In this document: positions 1-5,457 of the stretch, piece after piece | Layout: each line of letters starts with the position of its first letter | Numbering within the stretch: position 1 is the stretch's first letter | Assembly (NCBI GenBank): GCA_002291495.1 | Contig: DBAE01000274.1 | Coordinates: 7,071-13,373, forward strand | Direction of reading: 5' to 3' | Length of the DNA: 6,303 nt | Origin: Bacteriovoracaceae bacterium UBA1018 | GTDB taxonomy: Bacteria > Bdellovibrionota > UBA1018 | Program-made: the position numbers and the translations under genes | The notes under the pieces: generated by a model | What the model saw: the letters and a program-made list of their open reading frames with translations, nothing else | Databases searched by the model: none | What the model was told of the DNA's origin: nothing

Positions 1-2
1 GT

Positions 3-1220
3 CATGACGAGTTGACGGCAGTCCTTGTAAAAAATGGCGCAGACATTAATGCCAAGGATAAACATGATCTAACCGCTCTTATGGTGGCCGCAATTAAGGG
101 TGAGGCACAGTACGAAGAAGCAGTTGTAAAAGGAACCGGCAAAGATTTAGTTGATAGCACTGAAACAGTTGTCAAAGGGAGTGCCGAAACTGAAGCTGAT
201 GACTCGGTACTTGTGCGAGGTCTCGCAGAAAAATATGGCGAACGAAAATTAGTTCGTGGAACAAAACAAGATCTTCAAGACAATACTCAGATCGTTGTTA
301 AAGCAGGGGAAAAGTACCACGAAGTAGTCAAAATCCTCGTTTCTGGCGGCGCTCAAATTAACTCGCAGGATCAGCAAGGCCAGACAGCCGTAATCAAAGC
401 AGCTAAGCATGGCGACGACAAAATGGTAGATCTGTTAGCATTGGACGGGGCTGATCTCGACTTAGAAGATAAACAAAATAATACGGCGATGAAAATTGCC
501 GCTCAAAAGGGTCATCAAGAAGTTGTCGCAGTACTTCAGAAAAAGAAAGCCCGACCGCCAAAAGAGCAAGAGACCGCTCAGTCGTCTAACATCTCAACAA
601 AAACTAAAGAGCCACATTCCAAGGATGCGGCTCTAGAGCAGAGCCCAGATGCACCGACATCAAAAAAACCTCGTACCAGTGGCTCATCACCAGACAATAC
701 TCGTCACGAGGGTGGAAAGACGACTCTCATCGTAGAGTGCGAGAGAAACAACTCTGCTGCTGTTAGGCTTCTGGTTGAACAAGGCGCAGACGTCAACGCA
801 AAGGATTTTCAGGGCTTTACTGGGCTGATGTATGCAGCGGCGCACGGATCAACTGAAATTTTAGAGATTCTCCTCAACGCCAAGGCAAATGTGAATGCTA
901 AAAACGCGCAAGGTGCGACAGCCCTTGTGCTTGCCGTTTCGCAAAAAAAACCAGATGCAGTTCGATTGCTCTGCAGTCGCGGAGCTAACCCAGGAGCAAA
1001 ACTGAAGGGTAACCCTTGTATCATGCTTGCCATTGCAACAAATTCTTTAGACTCAGTTCAGGCACTCGTCGAAGCGGGAGTTGATGTGACAGAACGCAAT
1101 CTAAAGGGCGCTACGGCTTTAGAGTTTGCAATGGTTTCGCAGAAAATTGAAATTACTCAGTATCTGATGAAAGTTAAGAGTTCTAAAAAAGAGAAGCCAA
1201 GAAAGATGAGTCGATTTTAA
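3..1220 (+). CDS. Ankyrin-repeat protein with an inserted VVKG-repeat block (5' end missing)
   Basis: The reading frame is open from the left edge (base 3), and the first visible codons already lie inside an ankyrin repeat ending NGADINAKD. The TTG at base 12 is therefore not the real start, and the gene begins outside the window. Numbering from the codon at base 12: repeats lie at about 1-18, 19-117 (interrupted by an insert at about 32-101), 118-151, 152-177, 233-265, 266-298, 299-331, 332-364 and 365-387. Recognisable consensus pieces are TALMVAA, GHQEVVAVL and GADVNAKD. Residues 178-232 form a charged Ser/Pro/Lys-rich linker that splits the repeats into two solenoids. The last 15 residues are a basic Lys/Arg tail. 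Ankyrin solenoids bind proteins and have no catalytic role. The stop codon overlaps the start of the STAS-CheX gene, so the two proteins probably act together, most likely in the cytoplasm. The N-terminus and any export signal cannot be seen. Confidence 0.9.
   Translation, partial: HDELTAVLVKNGADINAKDKHDLTALMVAAIKGEAQYEEAVVKGTGKDLVDSTETVVKGSAETEADDSVLVRGLAEKYGERKLVRGTKQDLQDNTQIVVKAGEKYHEVVKILVSGGAQINSQDQQGQTAVIKAAKHGDDKMVDLLALDGADLDLEDKQNNTAMKIAAQKGHQEVVAVLQKKKARPPKEQETAQSSNISTKTKEPHSKDAALEQSPDAPTSKKPRTSGSSPDNTRHEGGKTTLIVECERNNSAAVRLLVEQGADVNAKDFQGFTGLMYAAAHGSTEILEILLNAKANVNAKNAQGATALVLAVSQKKPDAVRLLCSRGANPGAKLKGNPCIMLAIATNSLDSVQALVEAGVDVTERNLKGATALEFAMVSQKIEITQYLMKVKSSKKEKPRKMSRF
105..314 (+). 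repeat. Short VVKG-type protein repeats inserted in an ankyrin repeat
   Basis: Five copies of a hydrophobic-hydrophobic-Lys/Arg-Gly core (VVKG, VVKG, LVRG, LVRG, VVKA) start at bases 123, 168, 210, 249 and 294. They are spaced 13 to 15 codons apart, and the segments between them are rich in Asp, Glu, Thr and Lys. The DNA copies have diverged, so this is an old protein-level repeat and not a recent slippage tract. The block sits between ankyrin helix A (TALMVAAIKG) and helix B (HEVVKILVSGG). A regular period with alternating beta-prone and polar residues would suit a small beta-solenoid or hairpin stack; that structure is inference. Confidence 0.65.
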
Positions 1221-2074
1221 TGGACACAAAGGCGGCGGTTCGACTGATTGAAAAAAGACGCTACACGGTCATTCAGCTGCTTGAAGGCTATGACCGCCCC
1301 GAATCAGTTGAACTTCGAGACATTATTGGGAGAGTCATTGAATCCCCAAGAAATACAATTGTCGGATGTGCTGGAATCAGGAAAATGTCCGAAAAAACGT
1401 GCGAAACGATCCATTTTTTGGAGCAGCAGCTGAAAGTCGCAGAAAAGCATCTCAGACTTTCGCAAGCTTCTACGGAGCTCCGAAGCGTACTAGCCGACTC
1501 CCGATTTGGAAAGTCACTTTTGTACTCGGAAGATCTCCTTAGTACTCTAGAGGAGTTTGCCAGTACAAAACCGGAAGGAACTGATCCAAATTTCATCAAA
1601 ACGTTTGTCAATGCGACTTTGAGAACATTTTTTGTACAAGCCAAAGTGCAGGCGAGTCGTGGAAAAATTTATTCGAAAACCGAAGATAAGAACCGGCTGC
1701 TAGGAGACATATCAGGTGTGGTGAAGCTGACTACCCATGATATGCAATATGTGGTTGTGCTCTCGTTTCCGAAAGACACATTTCTTAACTTACTGAATTC
1801 GCTCTTAGATGAGAAGTTCACAGAGATCACTTCAGATAACCAAGATGGCGCCGTAGAGTTCCTCAATATTATTCTCGGACAAGCTAAACTCGTGCTCAAT
1901 GAGGAAGGCAACCGGATCAAACTTGAGCCGACACAGGTGCGCCTAGGTGGCGAGTATGATCTGGTGGCCTTAGAGACAGGTAAAACGATGGTTGTACCTT
2001 TCCATTCCTCCATCGGAGATTTTTTTATCGAAGTCTGGTTGCCAGAAGATGTCGATTCGCTCGCAAGTGTTTAG
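1220..2074 (+). CDS. STAS-CheX two-domain signalling protein
   Basis: The protein has 284 residues and no signal peptide, so it should be cytoplasmic. Residues 15-113 resemble a STAS (anti-sigma-antagonist-like) domain: strand YTVIQLLE, helix VELRDIIGRVIES, strand TIVGCAG, the KMSEKTCETI turn with Ser57 near the usual phosphoserine site, then LRLSQASTELRSVL. Residues 124-274 match the CheX family: FIKTFVNATLRTFF, GDISGVVKL, a helix carrying the CheX phosphatase motif ExxN as E213-F-L-N216 followed by G220, then VVPFHSSIGDFFIEVWL. CheX enzymes dephosphorylate CheY-P and other receiver domains, and E and N are the catalytic pair. Both are present, so phosphatase activity is plausible. The ATG shares its A with the preceding TAA (TAATG) and has no strong Shine-Dalgarno of its own, which suggests translational coupling to the ankyrin gene. 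The STAS call is less certain than the CheX call because the DSSG signature is not conserved. Confidence 0.85.
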   Translation: MDTKAAVRLIEKRRYTVIQLLEGYDRPESVELRDIIGRVIESPRNTIVGCAGIRKMSEKTCETIHFLEQQLKVAEKHLRLSQASTELRSVLADSRFGKSLLYSEDLLSTLEEFASTKPEGTDPNFIKTFVNATLRTFFVQAKVQASRGKIYSKTEDKNRLLGDISGVVKLTTHDMQYVVVLSFPKDTFLNLLNSLLDEKFTEITSDNQDGAVEFLNIILGQAKLVLNEEGNRIKLEPTQVRLGGEYDLVALETGKTMVVPFHSSIGDFFIEVWLPEDVDSLASV

Positions 2075-2076
2075 TT

Positions 2077-2086
2077 CAGAATTCTG
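2077..2086. repeat. 10-bp palindrome CAGAATTCTG
   Basis: A perfect palindrome starts three bases after the stop codon of the STAS-CheX gene. No T-run follows it, so it is not a normal intrinsic terminator. It could be a protein-binding site or chance. Confidence 0.3.
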
Positions 2087-2126
2087 TCGGTAAAAGCCCA
2101 TATAGAACTGTAGGGAGATGCCGACA
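2085..2126 (+). other. Nested inverted repeat after the STAS-CheX gene
   Basis: TGTCGG (2085-2090) pairs with CCGACA (2121-2126), extendable by one G-U pair. Inside it CCC (2097-2099) can pair with GGG (2113-2115). This gives a possible two-tier RNA stem in the 177-base gap between the STAS-CheX and MACPF-like genes. There is no U-tract after it. It may be a 3'-UTR or 5'-leader structure; with a 30-base outer loop, chance is a real alternative. Confidence 0.25.
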
Positions 2127-2172
2127 ACGTTCCCATTACAAATTTGGTGCTGATTCAAATCCGTAGACGTTT

Positions 2173-2205
2173 TAACTAGTTATCTGTCCGGTCCACATCC
2201 GGTCC
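2173..2205. promoter_or_regulatory. Palindrome TAACTAGTTA and tandem TCCGGTCC direct repeats
   Basis: A perfect 10-bp palindrome TAACTAGTTA (2173-2182) is followed by two exact copies of TCCGGTCC at 2187-2194 and 2198-2205. The copies start 11 bases apart, about one helical turn, as expected for a factor binding the same DNA face twice. A partial third half (GGTC, 2210-2213) follows. The cluster lies 47-79 bases before the MACPF-like start codon. I found no convincing sigma-70 -35/-10 pair in the 2075-2251 gap, so the promoter may depend on an activator or another sigma factor. Confidence 0.35.
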
Positions 2206-2237
2206 TTTTGGTCTTTAGGTTGCACTATGCAGCGACC

Positions 2238-2245
2238 AGAAGGAA
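2238..2245 (+). promoter_or_regulatory. Ribosome binding site AGAAGGAA
   Basis: A good Shine-Dalgarno sequence lies 6 bases before the ATG at 2252. It fixes that start ahead of a clear signal peptide. Confidence 0.75.
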
Positions 2246-2251
2246 ATATCT

Positions 2252-3646
2252 ATGAACCTCAATGCGAATCATCGTCTGCTTATTTTGTCTGCAATCTTAC
2301 TATCTAGCTCAGTGAGCTCTGCTAATTCCACATTTGTTCCAACCAAGGGAACTAATCCCACATTTGGCAAAGGATACAATTCGGCCTCAGGTCAGCTCAG
2401 GGCGAATTGTTTAGAACCCGAGACTATTGCAATTGAAAAAGGTCCTGGCATGGGTCTCCAGGAAGATTCTTTGGACCGCGCGCAGGACAAAGACTTGATT
2501 ATCGAAGAGATTCAAGATGTGAAACAGTTGGCAGAAACTCTTTCACTCAATGTAAGTGCATCAGCAAAATTTGGTCTTTCGGGTGGCGTAAATGCCGCGC
2601 TCAATTATTACAACAGTACTTCATTTAACTCTTACAATTACTACCTGATGATCAGTAGCCAGATCGAAAATGCCGCGCAGAGTATTAAGCAACCGAAATT
2701 GACGAGTGAAAATCTGCGATTGCTTAAGAAGAATCCGGTTCGGTTTCTGCAAAAGTGTGGCGATGAGTATGTTTCTACCGTTGTCACTGGTGGCAGATTT
2801 ATCGCTGTATTAGAGATTCATACAGAGACAGAAGATCAAAAGAATGAACTTCGACAAGCTCTTAATCTCAGATACGGTACTCACAAACTCAATCAAGACT
2901 ACGTCAATCATCTCCATCAAGTGATCAGTAAATACTCACGAAAAGCAAAAATCATTCAGGCGGGTGATAGTGATAACTTTCCGGAGTTAGAACCTGCGGC
3001 ATTGATCGAGTTTGCATTGGAATTTCCGAAAAAGGTAAAAAAGGGAAACAATGCATCGAAGCTCTTGGTGAGTACTGAGTCGTATATGAACTTAATGGAT
3101 GGTCGTGGTGCAGATATTCCGGATCTTTCGCGCCAGATTGGTATCATTTCAATGCTAGGTGACTATTTGGATAGTGCTATCTCAACCCGAAATAACCTGC
3201 GCTATATTGAGAAACATTCTTCAAAATTTCTTAACGAAGATCTGACTCAAGTGGAAAATGCAGCAATTCGGAGTCGAATTTCGAATTTGGAAAATTACAT
3301 TCAAGATATGAATTCAGTAGTGCAAGAGTGTGTGGAGAAGATCCCAGAGCCTTGCAAACTCCAGAAGAAGGTTCCGTTTGAAGAAGAGGTTCCGTATCGT
3401 ACGGTAACTTTATCAGTTAATTTTGGCGTAGATCGAGCGATCTATCTTTCGGTAGCTCCAACTCATAAATGTCTGGCCCCGGTTGTGACCAATCTTTGGT
3501 ACAACAACGGTCAACCCAACGAGTGTAAGGCTAATTTTAGCGCGGTGTTAGATGGATCAAATGCTTATTTTAGCAATTTTGATAACTACTATGCGGATAA
3601 TAGCGGTACTTGTAATGCACGTTACACTTGTATCGTAAAAAACTAA
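2252..3646 (+). CDS. Secreted MACPF (perforin-like) domain protein
   Basis: This 464-residue protein has a Sec signal peptide (NHRLLILSAILLSSSVSSA, cleavage probably after A24). After it, GKGYNSASGQLRANC (40-53) resembles the N-terminal LGRGxD...LRxxC strand of MACPF proteins. Residues 98-140 (LSLNVSASAKFGLSGG and a Tyr/Ser/Asn-rich strand) fit the beta region that follows. Then LTSENLRLLKKNPVRF leads into C169-G-D-E-Y173, six residues, G180-G181. This fits the MACPF signature (Y/W)-G-(T/S)-H-(F/Y)-x6-G-G, with the T-H pair replaced by D-E. Residues 248-325 are helical. The last 85 residues form a separate beta-rich domain with Cys408, 425, 454 and 460, perhaps a target-binding module. MACPF proteins oligomerise and insert beta-hairpins into membranes; pore formation here is inferred. 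The gene lies 66 bases before a secreted Gly-rich protein and is probably co-transcribed with it. A non-lytic adhesin of the same fold is the main alternative. Confidence 0.65.
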   Translation: MNLNANHRLLILSAILLSSSVSSANSTFVPTKGTNPTFGKGYNSASGQLRANCLEPETIAIEKGPGMGLQEDSLDRAQDKDLIIEEIQDVKQLAETLSLNVSASAKFGLSGGVNAALNYYNSTSFNSYNYYLMISSQIENAAQSIKQPKLTSENLRLLKKNPVRFLQKCGDEYVSTVVTGGRFIAVLEIHTETEDQKNELRQALNLRYGTHKLNQDYVNHLHQVISKYSRKAKIIQAGDSDNFPELEPAALIEFALEFPKKVKKGNNASKLLVSTESYMNLMDGRGADIPDLSRQIGIISMLGDYLDSAISTRNNLRYIEKHSSKFLNEDLTQVENAAIRSRISNLENYIQDMNSVVQECVEKIPEPCKLQKKVPFEEEVPYRTVTLSVNFGVDRAIYLSVAPTHKCLAPVVTNLWYNNGQPNECKANFSAVLDGSNAYFSNFDNYYADNSGTCNARYTCIVKN

Positions 3647-3700
3647 GTGGATGGACATCTCTGCTTGCTAGGACCACGTCTTGCACCTTCAGTGCCCTTG

Positions 3701-3706
3701 AAGGAG
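3701..3706 (+). promoter_or_regulatory. Ribosome binding site AAGGAG
   Basis: AAGGAG lies 6 bases before ATG 3713. It decides the start of the Gly-rich protein against an in-frame GTG at 3647 that would add 22 residues before the signal peptide. Confidence 0.85.
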
Positions 3707-3712
3707 ATTTTT

Positions 3713-4327
3713 ATGAACACTACAAAATCATTAAAAAATTCAGCTGCTGTTCTTGCTGCTGTGCTTTTCGTGCCAACCTTAGCGCTCGCTCAAGCGGGCA
3801 GCGGTGGTACCGGGGGCGGCGGGTCAGCTGGGACTACTGGATCTACTAGCGCGGGCAGTACAGGAGGTTCAGGTATTACAGGCTCAAGCGTTCCCGGAGC
3901 GAGCAGTGGATCAATAGGAAATGCTCCCGGTTCGGTCGGATCTGGTCTGGGAGTAGGATCTACGGATACAGGCGGAATCACTTCGGGACCCACTGGCTCT
4001 GGAACTACTGGTTCGAGTGGGACGTTAGGTGCAGGCACAGGTTCGCTCGATATCAACGGAGTGCCCAATACGGGTGGGACCGCAACGGGGTCGACTACAG
4101 GATCCACCACGGGCGGTGGAAATGTGGGTGGAACTGTTGGTGGCGATACTAGTGGTCTCGGCGGCAACTGTGTAGGAGGAGCTGCAGGTGCTGCAGGCTC
4201 TGGTTGTAATCAGGCTGGAAGTTTAGGCGGTAGCACCGGTAGTACTTTTGGGGGCAATGGACTGAGTGGCGGTACGGCTAATAGCGGCACCCAAAGTGTG
4301 CCTAGCGGCTCAAGCGGTTCACGTTAA
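3713..4327 (+). CDS. Secreted Gly/Ser/Thr-rich low-complexity protein
   Basis: The protein has 204 residues from ATG 3713, chosen for its ribosome binding site and because it places a signal peptide at the N-terminus: Lys-bearing head, AAVLAAVLFVPTLALA, cleavage after A26 or A28. The mature part is almost entirely Gly, Ser and Thr with scattered Pro, Ala, Val and Asn. Irregular GSTGSTTG-like and TGG-like motifs recur, but there is no strict period. It has few charged residues and only two cysteines, C153 and C165, within LGGNCVGGAAGAAGSGC, which could form a disulfide or cross-link. No catalytic domain is visible. Such a composition suits a disordered or matrix/adhesive extracellular protein, but the function is unknown. 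It follows the MACPF-like gene by 66 bases with no terminator between, so both probably end at the hairpin 25 bases downstream. Base composition is visibly more G/C-rich than the MACPF-like gene, as expected from Gly codons. Confidence 0.85.
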   Translation: MNTTKSLKNSAAVLAAVLFVPTLALAQAGSGGTGGGGSAGTTGSTSAGSTGGSGITGSSVPGASSGSIGNAPGSVGSGLGVGSTDTGGITSGPTGSGTTGSSGTLGAGTGSLDINGVPNTGGTATGSTTGSTTGGGNVGGTVGGDTSGLGGNCVGGAAGAAGSGCNQAGSLGGSTGSTFGGNGLSGGTANSGTQSVPSGSSGSR

Positions 4328-4351
4328 TTTCGCTTCAATTGCAGACAAAAT

Positions 4352-4388
4352 AAAAATGCCTAGTGAGTTTTCTCACTAGGCATTTTTT
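4352..4388. terminator. Bidirectional intrinsic terminator
   Basis: A perfect 16-bp stem (4352-4367 with 4372-4387) encloses a TTTT loop. It has an A-run on the left and a T-run on the right, so it works in both directions. It ends the + strand Gly-rich gene and the convergent - strand lipoprotein gene. Confidence 0.9.
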
Positions 4389-4412
4389 AATTGGAATCAA
4401 CAATCTGAAAGC

Positions 4413-4958
4413 TTAGCTTTCGCCAGCTTTGTTGAGATCAACAGTTCGGGTCACGTTACATCCATAGCCGTTGCCGTATTGTTGATAGTTTTGATTATTT
4501 GGATCATTCGTATTTTGGTTGGCTGGTTGAGTCTGAATAGCGCTCAACGTGCCAGTAATCTTGTTGTCATCAGTCATAATCAATGTACCAGTCGATACAG
4601 TTCCGCAGCCTTGGCTAGCGGTGTTGTAGCCGGTTTGATTGTAACCGTTATAACCAGTTTGATTGTAACCGGTTTGGTTATAGCCAGTGTTAGCAATTTC
4701 TAATCTGACGTTGGTGATGCTGTCACCATTTAGATCACCGGAAAAATTTCCAGATCCAGTGTTACTGATCCAGGTCCCGCTGATTCTATCTCCATCAGAA
4801 TTGCTTAGGGTTAGGGTAACGCTTGATTGTTGGCTTTGACCATTCATATTGACAGTCTCTTGGCCGGTATAGGTACCGTTGCGATTTTTTCCGCAACCTG
4901 CCGCCAAGATCCCTAAAGCCATAATGCTTACTACGATCTCAAAAGACTTCTTTTTCAT
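4413..4958 (-). CDS. Lipoprotein with TGYNQ tandem repeat
   Basis: The 181-residue product begins MKKKSFEIVVSIMALGILAAGC. A basic head and hydrophobic core end in the lipobox LAAGC, so C22 should be lipidated and the protein anchored in the envelope. The start chosen is ATG 4958, because TAGGAG lies 6 bases upstream of it; a TTG two codons earlier is less likely. The mature protein alternates short beta strands (GTYTGQETV, SSVTLTLSNSDGDRISGTW, GSGNFSGDLNGDSI, VSTGTLIMTDDNKITGTLS, CNVTRTVDLNK), which suggests a small beta-barrel; no named family was recognised. Between strands, residues 91-112 are tandem TGYNQ units, and residues 142-166 are Asn/Gln/Tyr-rich. C118 and C167 may pair. Alanine at -3 of the lipobox is slightly atypical but tolerated. 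Confidence 0.85.
   Translation of the reverse strand: MKKKSFEIVVSIMALGILAAGCGKNRNGTYTGQETVNMNGQSQQSSVTLTLSNSDGDRISGTWISNTGSGNFSGDLNGDSITNVRLEIANTGYNQTGYNQTGYNGYNQTGYNTASQGCGTVSTGTLIMTDDNKITGTLSAIQTQPANQNTNDPNNQNYQQYGNGYGCNVTRTVDLNKAGES
4623..4688 (-). repeat. 15-bp tandem repeat encoding TGYNQ
   Basis: About four and a half units of a 15-bp repeat encode TGYNQ, with one shortened unit (GYN between two TGYNQ copies). The DNA copies are nearly identical: ttgattgtaacc occurs twice and differs from the other copies mainly at third codon positions. Such in-frame repeats can gain or lose units by strand slippage without breaking the frame. Confidence 0.8.
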
Positions 4959-4964
4959 ACTCAA

Positions 4965-4970
4965 CTCCTA
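4965..4970 (-). promoter_or_regulatory. Ribosome binding site TAGGAG
   Basis: On the minus strand, TAGGAG lies 6 bases before ATG 4958. It selects this start over the TTG at 4964, which would leave no space after the site. Confidence 0.8.
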
Positions 4971-5011
4971 CTCACTTTCATTAACTACAAATTCAACTTC
5001 AGCTCTACATG

Positions 5012-5045
5012 CGGAATCGTCTCAAGATTCCGTATACCCAGTATA
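5012..5045 (-). promoter_or_regulatory. Possible promoter and inverted repeat before the lipoprotein gene
   Basis: On the minus strand TATACT (5045-5040) matches five of six bases of a -10 box. No good -35 box is seen 16-18 bases further upstream. Just downstream, CGGAATC and GATTCCG (5012-5018 and 5026-5032) form a 7-bp inverted repeat with a 7-base spacer, placed to be an operator or a hairpin near the start of the leader. If this -10 is real, the leader is about 75 bases. Confidence 0.3.
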
Positions 5046-5096
5046 AGCAAGCGGGATGCCGAGAAAGGGGCCTAGTAAAATCAATAGGTTATGTTT

Positions 5097-5120
5097 AAAA
5101 AAGTGACTAGTAGTTAGTCA
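5097..5120 (-). terminator. Weak intrinsic terminator for the two exported-protein genes
   Basis: Read on the minus strand, TGACTA-ACTAC-TAGTCA forms a 6-bp stem with a 5-base loop, followed by C and six T. It lies about 60 bases after the stop at 5182 and would end the 5981-5182 operon. The stem is short, so efficiency is uncertain. Confidence 0.5.
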
Positions 5121-5181
5121 GACTATCAAAACTTTTTACAGCAAGTTTCGGTAATAAGTGCGTGAAATGGCTTTGAATGGA

Positions 5182-5457
5182 TCAATTTCGAGCGCGATCA
5201 GTTTTCATTTTTCGTGCTCTAAGGGGTGGGTCCATGACCTGCAGTTTTGCTCCTTCACGAATATCTGCATTTTTCGAAACTGAGGTGCGAGGTATCATGA
5301 GTTTACGTCCACTTGAGGTATGACCTTTGATCTGCTTTTGATCAAAACTGTCGACCGTTATCTCCAATAGGTATGAAGGCTGGTGTGCGTATGCTTCCAG
5401 GCTCGCTAGAACTGCACCAACGGCCAATACGATCTGTTGAATCGTCTTCATGATCAT
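5182..5457 (-). CDS. Small exported protein, function unknown
   Basis: The 91-residue product begins MIMKTIQQIVLAVGAVLASLEAYAHQ. This is a Sec signal peptide with probable cleavage after AYA (residue 24), leaving about 67 residues. ATG 5457 overlaps the preceding gene's TGA as ATGA. A second ATG at 5451 is also possible, and both give the same mature protein. GGTGGA about 5 bases before 5457 favours the first. The mature part has a beta pattern, YLLEITVDSFDQKQIKGHTSSGR followed by KLMIPRTSVSKNADIREGAKLQVM, like a small OB/SH3-type barrel. It ends in a basic tail with many Arg and Lys. There is no cysteine. The family is not recognised. Overlap with the six-cysteine gene indicates translational coupling and suggests a shared periplasmic or extracellular role. 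Confidence 0.75.
   Translation of the reverse strand: MIMKTIQQIVLAVGAVLASLEAYAHQPSYLLEITVDSFDQKQIKGHTSSGRKLMIPRTSVSKNADIREGAKLQVMDPPLRARKMKTDRARN

Noticed and set aside
12..14. TTG at base 12 as the start of the ankyrin gene
   Set aside because: The frame is open to the window edge, the preceding codons continue the ankyrin consensus, and there is no ribosome binding site.
702..725. GGKTT in the ankyrin protein as a Walker A ATP-binding loop
   Set aside because: The required Gly five residues before the GK is missing (it is Thr), and the segment is the beginning of an ankyrin repeat.
2873..2884. Literal YGTH at residues 208-211 of the MACPF-like protein as the MACPF signature
   Set aside because: It is followed by KLNQ and no Gly-Gly six residues later. 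The CGDEY-x6-GG at 169-181 has the correct spacing and context.
3647..3712. GTG at 3647 as start of the Gly-rich protein
   Set aside because: It would put 22 extra residues before a clear signal peptide. ATG 3713 has AAGGAG at ideal spacing.
3790..4167. Minus-strand Pro/Val-rich open frame opposite the Gly-rich gene
   Set aside because: Gly codons (GGN) read backwards give Pro (NCC). It is a composition shadow without a signal peptide or ribosome binding site, inside a well-supported gene.
4623..4688. Direct repeats as a CRISPR array
   Set aside because: The units are contiguous, 15 bp, in frame and encode TGYNQ in a lipoprotein; there are no spacers.
4479..4703. Plus-strand hydrophobic open frame opposite the lipoprotein
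   Set aside because: Hydrophobic Ile/Val runs come from reading Asn/Tyr codons of the repeat backwards. There is no ribosome binding site and it overlaps a well-supported gene.
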